This document shows, piece after piece, positions 15,362 to 19,932 of a stretch of 19,932 nt of DNA. Position 1 is the stretch's first letter, and every line of letters starts with the position of its first letter. The notes beneath the pieces were generated by a model. The model was not told the DNA's origin. It made no database searches and was given only the letters and a program-made list of their open reading frames with translations. The DNA is taken from the NCBI GenBank assembly GCA_000482145.1, contig AUXH01000362.1, positions 1-19,932 on the forward strand, in the 5' to 3' direction. Position numbers and translations under genes: made by a program. Source of the stretch: Strigomonas culicis. Lineage: Eukaryota > Euglenozoa > Kinetoplastea > Trypanosomatida > Trypanosomatidae.

Positions 15362-16702
15362 TTATGCAAAGTAGTTCAGGCTAGACTTCTTGCGCGCCTG
15401 CACGGCGGCCACGCCTTCCACGAAGTCCTCATGCGCGACGTAGACACGGTCGTGGCGGAGAGCCAACATGCCGGCCTCAACGCAGACCGCCTTGAGCTGC
15501 GCTCCGTTCATGTCGTCCGTGCTGCGTGCCAGCTCCTGCAGGTTCACGTCGTTGTGGAGCGTCATGCGCCGCGAGTGAATCTCTAAGATGCGTGCCCGCG
15601 CGTCTTCGTCCGGCATGGGGAACTCCACCTTACGGTCGAGGCGGCCGCTGCGCAGCAGCGCGGGGTCCAGCACGTCGATGCGGTTCGTCGCGGCGATCAC
15701 CTTAACGTCGTCGCTGCTGCCAAAACCGTCGAGCTGCGAGAGCAGCTCCAGCATCGTGCGCTGCACCTCTCGGCTGCCGTGTTTGCCCTCGTCCGACCGC
15801 TTGGAGCCGACGGCGTCGAGCTCGTCGATGAAGATGATGGATGGCGCCTTCTTCTTCGCGAGCGCGAAGGCGTCGCGCACGATGCGGGAGCCCTCGCCGA
15901 TGAACATCTGCACCAGTTGGGGGCCCGCCAGCCGAAGGAAGCACGCGTCCGTCGCCGCCGCGCAGGCGCGCGCCAGCATCGTCTTGCCGGTGCCGGGGCT
16001 GCCGTACAGCAGCACGCCCTTGGGCGGCAGGATGTTCAGCTTCTGGAACTGCTCCTTGTGCGTGATGGGCATCACAATCGCCTCGATGAGCTCCGTGATC
16101 TGCTTGTCCAGCCCGCCGACGTCCGTGTACTTCTCCTTCGGCCGCTCCTCGATCTCCATCGCGGTGACACGGCTGTCGTACTCCGGCGGCAGCGTGTCGA
16201 GCACGAGAAAGGTGTCCTTGTTCACGCCGACGAGGTCCTCCGGCACTAGCTTCTCCGGGTCCACCAGGCCGACCACCGGGAGGTAGACGGTCTGCCGGCT
16301 CGTCGTCTTGATCACGGCGCTCTTCTGCTTCCGGATCGTCTTGCGCCGCCCCACGTCGAGCTCCTCCGTCCCGTCCTCCTCGTCGGAGATGTCCAGCACC
16401 TCCGCGACGCTCGCGACAAGATACGGCAGGCGGTTGTTGTCCTGGATGCGCTTCTTGTTCGCCTCCACCTCCTGGTTCAGCGAGCGCACCTCTTGCGTAT
16501 TGCGGCTCAGCGTGCTGCGTAGTGTCTGCGACTCCTGGTTCAGCAGCCGCAGGCGCGTCTTGAGCTGCTCGGTCGTCAGCGTGTCCAGCTCCGCCAGCTC
16601 CTCGCGCGTGAGCTTGCTGGCAAGCGAATTCACGGCCGCGTTGGTGGCCGCTGCGGCCTGCGCCCGCTGGGCTTCCGCCACCTGCTTCGCAGAGACAGAC
16701 AT
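15362..16702 (-). CDS. RPT5: 26S proteasome regulatory ATPase RPT5 (S6A/PSMC3)
   Basis: 446 residues, normal for RPT5. It is a base ATPase of the 19S particle and partner of RPT1 in the hexameric ring. A leucine-rich coiled coil spans about 35-90, followed by the OB-type domain (about 93-180). The AAA module has Walker A GSPGTGKT at 234-241, Walker B FIDELD at 291-296 and [21 protein letters not shown] at 338-358 with the arginine fingers. RPT5-specific blocks include [22 protein letters not shown] at 244-265 and [19 protein letters not shown] at 398-416. Two details stand out: Ser replaces the usual first Pro in Walker A (GSPG for GPPG), and the chain ends in YFA where RPT5 normally ends in a Tyr-containing HbYX tail (YYA in man). 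The ATG at 16702 is the first after its acceptor. Confidence 0.97.
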   Translation of the reverse strand: MSVSAKQVAEAQRAQAAAATNAAVNSLASKLTREELAELDTLTTEQLKTRLRLLNQESQTLRSTLSRNTQEVRSLNQEVEANKKRIQDNNRLPYLVASVAEVLDISDEEDGTEELDVGRRKTIRKQKSAVIKTTSRQTVYLPVVGLVDPEKLVPEDLVGVNKDTFLVLDTLPPEYDSRVTAMEIEERPKEKYTDVGGLDKQITELIEAIVMPITHKEQFQKLNILPPKGVLLYGSPGTGKTMLARACAAATDACFLRLAGPQLVQMFIGEGSRIVRDAFALAKKKAPSIIFIDELDAVGSKRSDEGKHGSREVQRTMLELLSQLDGFGSSDDVKVIAATNRIDVLDPALLRSGRLDRKVEFPMPDEDARARILEIHSRRMTLHNDVNLQELARSTDDMNGAQLKAVCVEAGMLALRHDRVYVAHEDFVEGVAAVQARKKSSLNYFA

Positions 16703-16759
16703 GGACGTAAGAAGGTAGGCACCAAAGGGGAATAAAGTAGATACTTATGTGTTATACAA

Positions 16760-16798
16760 CTACACGGAAAGGGGAGCAAAAAAGGAAGAAGAAAAAAA
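16760..16798 (-). promoter_or_regulatory. Trans-splicing signal for RPT5
   Basis: The sense strand has a strong C/T tract (about 16767-16798) followed by AG in GTGTAG at 16760-16761. The predicted 5' UTR is about 57 nt and contains no other ATG. Confidence 0.7.
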
Positions 16799-17322
16799 TA
16801 GCACCTCTACTGGCAAAGAGAGCGAAGCAAAGGTAACGCAAAGAAGAAGAGAAAAAAAGAGGGAGGCGGGAGAAAGGAGATGCACAAACAAACAAAGAAT
16901 AAAAGCAATAGAATCAATGGCGTCTGGATAGACGGTACATGTGTAGTTAACACATACAACAAATCCACACACAAAAAAAAAGGGATCATTACCAAACAGA
17001 AGAAAAAAAGAAAGAGCACTCATAATTGCCTACATTTAAATAGAAACATTATTATGATAAAAGAAAGAATAATAAAAGAAAAAAGACATAGATATACATA
17101 TAATTTGTAGTAAGCTAAGCATGAAGCTAGAAAAAAAGCAACAAATGAAAAGAATGAAGAATGTGGGATAACAAAGGGACACAAAAAGAAGCATTTTTAT
17201 AAGGCAAGAAGGGGAATTGGAACCAAAACGAAAAATACTGCTAATGACACAGGAGTGGGGGGAACATCAAATTAATAAACATGTAATTTCATTTACATTC
17301 GTGTGTACGTTATTTATTTCTT

Positions 17323-17342
17323 TTGTTGTTGTTGTTGTTGTT
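17323..17342 (+). repeat. (TTG)n microsatellite, (CAA)n in the transcript
   Basis: About six to seven tandem TTG units on the plus strand, continued by imperfect TTATTG units to about 17352. It lies in the transcribed spacer after the right-hand gene. Confidence 0.85.
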
Positions 17343-17696
17343 ATTGTTATTGATCCATGTGTCGTTGATTATCGTTTTGTCAATCGCATTACGTTAATGC
17401 GTACATGCTTTGCATTGTCATTTGCCTTATTAGTAAGAAAAAAGTACGAAAAAAAAGTGCGGAGGCTCGAAAAACTGGCGAAAGTAGATACATAAAGAAA
17501 AGGTATTCTATGCACTCAAAGATAACAACGCATTCTTTAGAAAAGAGGAAAAAAAAGAGTGTGATAACGTACCTAGGGTGACGACAAGACGAGAAGAGTA
17601 TTGCATTATGGTACACATCAACACTACATGAAGATGAACAAAAGAAAAAAAAAAGAGTGAAAAGATCAAAGCTCACAAAAAAAAAAAAAAACTGTC

Positions 17697-19184
17697 TCAG
17701 AGATTCTTTCGCTGCTTCAACGTTGCTGGCGCCTGCGGGTGGGGTATGCATGCCGCGCGCGTGACGCCCCTCCGCCCCCTCTCCGCGCAGCTGCCGCCGG
17801 CGCTACCGACCGTCGCCCTTTTGCGGTCGGACAGTCGGTGGAGGCCGTCCATCTGCTCCTCCGCGCCCCGCCGCTGCGGCACACTCGCAGCGTGGGCCGG
17901 GGCCCAGGTCGGCAGCGCCCCGTCCGGGTCCGGCGCCAGCAGCCACGTGTACGCAGCGCCCTCCCCCTCGTAGCACTCGAGGAAGAGGTTCAGGAAGGCG
18001 CTCTCCTCGCGCCCCTTGCTGCCCATCGACTGGCTCAGGCTGCCGTGCTTGCCGCAGCGGCGCGGCCCCGGGCCGGCGGCCGGCGCCGCCGCCCACGCCT
18101 CCGTGGCCCCCCACAGATCCGCCTCCGCGTGGGTGGAGAGCGCGAAGTTGTACTCCGCGTGCGGCGATGACGGCCGCGGCTCGTCCGCCGCGGCGGCCTC
18201 CCACACACCGGCGTACGCGTAGCGCAGCTCGCCGGCGTCCTCCGGCCCGCGGCGCGCGGGCGCGCTGGTGGCCGGCGCCGAGAGCCAGCGCGGCCTGGCG
18301 CCGCCGCCGCCGCGGCGCGCGGCAGCGGCGGTCACGGACCAGAAGGAGGAGTGCGAGAGGTCGACGCTGCCCATGTGAACGCTCACGATGGTGTCGAGCG
18401 ACGGCTTGCGCACCCCGCCGGGCGCCGCCCGCGGAGGGCAGGGCGGCGGCGCAGGCGCCCTGCCCTCCGCGGTCGGCCGCTGCACGAGCGGCACGAAGGA
18501 GCTGCGGCTGCCCTCGTCCTCGGTCATCGTGCCGCTGCTGGCGCTCAGCACCGTCGCCGATCGCGACGTGGGGGAGCTGGCGGTGAAGGTGTACTCCAGC
18601 GACGCGGTGAGCAGCGCCGCCGGCACGCGCCGCCGGGGCTCGCCGCCGCCGTTGGTCAGCGCGCGGCACGGCGGCTGCGAGACGCTGTTCGCGCCGTCCA
18701 CGCACTGTTGGATGAAGGTAGCGGTGTAGTAGCCGCCGTCCTCCGGCAGTGGCACCTCCGGTCCCTCGCGCACTGCGCCGCCGCCTTCCGGCAGCTCCAC
18801 CCACGGGTGCGCCTGCTTGCGCTGCAGCTGGCTGTTACTGAGCGCATCGAGCTCCTCCGTCCAGCGGCACGCCGCCTCGAGCGACGCGCGCCGCGGGTGC
18901 ACCCGCGTGGTGGGCGGCACGGCCGGCGCGTCGGGCCGCCCCGTCTCCAACGGCGTCGGATCGCTCAGCAAGGCGACGCAGAGCTCCTGCGGCGGCAGCC
19001 GCCGGCGGCCGGCGGTGGCCGCCGGCAGCGCTTGCGGTGGTGCCGGCGGTGGGGGTGGAATCTGCCGCCAGGCGCCGCTGCAGAAGGTGTCGTCCTCGCT
19101 CCAGTCGGGGCTGTCGAGCATCGGCACGTTCTCGAGCACGAAGTCTCTCCCTCTCCTTTTTGCGGTGCGAGTTTGGCTTTTCAT
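17697..19184 (-). CDS. Hypothetical low-complexity protein
   Basis: 495 residues, not recognised. The start at 19184 is the first ATG after the nearest acceptor and codons have the local G/C-ending bias. The N-terminus is basic (AKRRGRDF, 8-15), followed by a Pro run (43-50). Most of the chain is rich in Ala, Pro, Gly, Ser and Arg and is probably disordered. Segments that look less random are WTEELDALSNSQLQRKQAHPW at about 107-127, a Ser-rich stretch (SSPTSRSATVLSASSGTM, about 208) with possible phosphorylation sites, and ESAFLNLFLECYEGEGAAYTWLL near 398-420, which could be a short helix-strand unit. There is no signal peptide or membrane segment. A signalling or cytoskeletal scaffold role would be a guess. 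Confidence 0.75.
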   Translation of the reverse strand: MKSQTRTAKRRGRDFVLENVPMLDSPDWSEDDTFCSGAWRQIPPPPPAPPQALPAATAGRRRLPPQELCVALLSDPTPLETGRPDAPAVPPTTRVHPRRASLEAACRWTEELDALSNSQLQRKQAHPWVELPEGGGAVREGPEVPLPEDGGYYTATFIQQCVDGANSVSQPPCRALTNGGGEPRRRVPAALLTASLEYTFTASSPTSRSATVLSASSGTMTEDEGSRSSFVPLVQRPTAEGRAPAPPPCPPRAAPGGVRKPSLDTIVSVHMGSVDLSHSSFWSVTAAAARRGGGGARPRWLSAPATSAPARRGPEDAGELRYAYAGVWEAAAADEPRPSSPHAEYNFALSTHAEADLWGATEAWAAAPAAGPGPRRCGKHGSLSQSMGSKGREESAFLNLFLECYEGEGAAYTWLLAPDPDGALPTWAPAHAASVPQRRGAEEQMDGLHRLSDRKRATVGSAGGSCAERGRRGVTRAACIPHPQAPATLKQRKNL

Positions 19185-19186
19185 TA

Positions 19187-19213
19187 CCTCTCTCTCTCTC
19201 TCTCTTTCTCTCC
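19187..19213 (+). repeat. (CT)n run, (GA)n in the 5' UTR
   Basis: CT dinucleotides on the plus strand, with one TTT break, end two bases before the start codon of the right-hand gene. In the mRNA this is a GAGA run directly upstream of ATG. Confidence 0.85.
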
Positions 19214-19249
19214 TGGCTATCGGTCCTTTACTGATACTTAAAAGCGGCT

Positions 19250-19268
19250 CTGGGGAAGAGCAAGGTTG
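19250..19268 (-). promoter_or_regulatory. Possible trans-splicing signal for the right-hand gene
   Basis: The sense strand reads CTTGCTCTTCCCC then AG at 19250-19251. The tract is short. A longer T-rich tract lies further upstream at about 19469-19486 and could be used instead. No ATG occurs between 19250 and the start at 19184. Confidence 0.4.
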
Positions 19269-19881
19269 TCTCTGTTATAGGTGATCGTGGGAGAAGAAAC
19301 TGGCTGTCCGTTGTGTACAGTCAGGGTATAGGCGAGAGACGACAGAGAGCAATACTCCGCAGCAAACGCGAACAATAAAGAACTTCTGATATATATAATA
19401 TGGAAACACACAAAGGAATAATATACCAACTTCGAAAAACAAAGCGAAGGAAGAAAGTACTTTTCTTTAAAAAAAAAAAAGAGTAAGAAAACGAATACAC
19501 TAAACGCTAATAATTAACAATGATTAGAACAAAAAAAAATTGGTAAAAAAAAAACAATTAAAAAAGAAAAAATAAAAAATAAAAAAAATCAACTATTGTT
19601 TAAAAGAGAAAGGGAAACGAACTTCAGTTGAAAGAGTAAAGGGAAAGACACAACAATAGAAATGCCACAACACAAACAAACACACCATATATATTTACGT
19701 GCCGCTTACCCATACACACAGAAGAGAAACAAACCATACATATACAGAGAACATTGAATGCACGAAAAAACAGTAAAGCACAATACAGTCAAGCACAGAA
19801 GAAAAAGAAAAAGGAAAAGCAAACGAAATGAAACAGCGTCAGTACACACAACAACAAAAAAAAAAAAACTTACATTGAAAT

Positions 19882-19885
<4 letters not shown>

Positions 19886-19928
<43 letters not shown>
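19886..19928. repeat. (TA)n microsatellite
   Basis: About 21 uninterrupted AT/TA dinucleotides at the right end of the window, followed by GTAC. Length is likely to vary between copies and to be sensitive to assembly error. Confidence 0.95.

Positions 19929-19932
<4 letters not shown>

Larger units (their letters stand above)
16703..17696. other. Longest internal spacer, about 1 kb, between the right-hand gene and RPT5
   Basis: AT-rich throughout. Directly after the TGA stop of the right-hand gene the sense strand has a T run of about 15 (17676-17690) and a second T/C tract (17641-17658), then AG at 17624-17625. This looks like an extra splice signal with no clear gene behind it. Other contents are a (TTG)n array at 17323-17342 and a pyrimidine tract at about 16836-16880. 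Several open frames on both strands are hydrophobic or Lys-rich and reflect composition only. Confidence 0.6.
19185..19932. other. AT-rich region upstream of the right-hand gene
   Basis: About 750 nt to the window edge with no gene. The plus strand is strongly A-rich from about 19440 to 19860, with many A8-A12 runs and few T runs, that is T-rich on the transcribed sense strand. It ends in a TA repeat. The upstream neighbour is outside the window, so I cannot tell an ordinary spacer from the end of a polycistronic unit. Confidence 0.6.

Noticed and set aside
15097..15369. 90-codon minus-strand frame with hydrophobic segments after RPT5
   Set aside because: It overlaps the RPT5 stop and spans T/C runs; composition explains it.
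16760..17023. Hydrophobic 87-codon minus-strand frame, as a possible small membrane protein
   Set aside because: The Phe/Leu/Ser richness comes from the pyrimidine-rich tract that serves as the RPT5 splice signal.
19185..19932. Transcription start or strand-switch region at the right end
   Set aside because: The neighbouring gene and its strand are outside the window, and A-rich spacers occur elsewhere here, so there is no direct support.
1..19932. tRNA, rRNA, CRISPR, transposon or prophage features
   Set aside because: I scanned the spacers on both strands for B-box-like GTTCGA motifs, direct repeat arrays and transposase-like frames and saw none.

Overview
This window looks like nuclear DNA from a trypanosomatid (kinetoplastid protist). 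Eleven protein genes all lie on the minus strand, none shows an intron, and the GC-rich coding regions alternate with AT-rich spacers. Almost every start codon is the first ATG after a sense-strand polypyrimidine tract plus AG, the signal for spliced-leader trans-splicing. Stops are standard (TAA, TAG and one TGA), so there is no sign of code reassignment. The proteins are clear eukaryotic orthologues, including an FHA-parvulin protein of the type described as Par42 in Trypanosoma brucei. I cannot name the genus.

Transcription runs from right to left. In sense order the genes are: a low-complexity protein of unknown function (19184-17697); proteasome ATPase RPT5 (16702-15362); a RAD6-like ubiquitin-conjugating E2 (14831-14151); a NAT9-type N-acetyltransferase (13731-12796); a PWWP-like plus TrmO-type tRNA methyltransferase fusion (12589-11246); the Golgi retrieval receptor RER1 (10927-10355); proteasome ATPase RPT1 (9774-8461); an N-terminal-motor kinesin (8025-5416); a PPR/TPR-like helical-repeat protein (5191-3101); an FHA-parvulin Par42-like protein (2806-1700); and the first 408 codons of an unrecognised protein that runs off the left edge (1226-1).

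The genes form part of one polycistronic unit, so adjacency need not mean shared function. Even so, three of the first seven genes belong to the ubiquitin-proteasome system. The spacers hold homopurine/homopyrimidine runs, a few (CAA)n or (TA)n microsatellites and no tRNA, rRNA, CRISPR or mobile element that I could recognise.

The most interesting points are the PWWP-TrmO fusion, a spacer with no AG dinucleotide that moves the start of that same gene, the changed C-terminal HbYX motifs of the two proteasome ATPases, and the altered catalytic and phosphate-binding positions in the parvulin domain. I found no obviously new multi-gene system.
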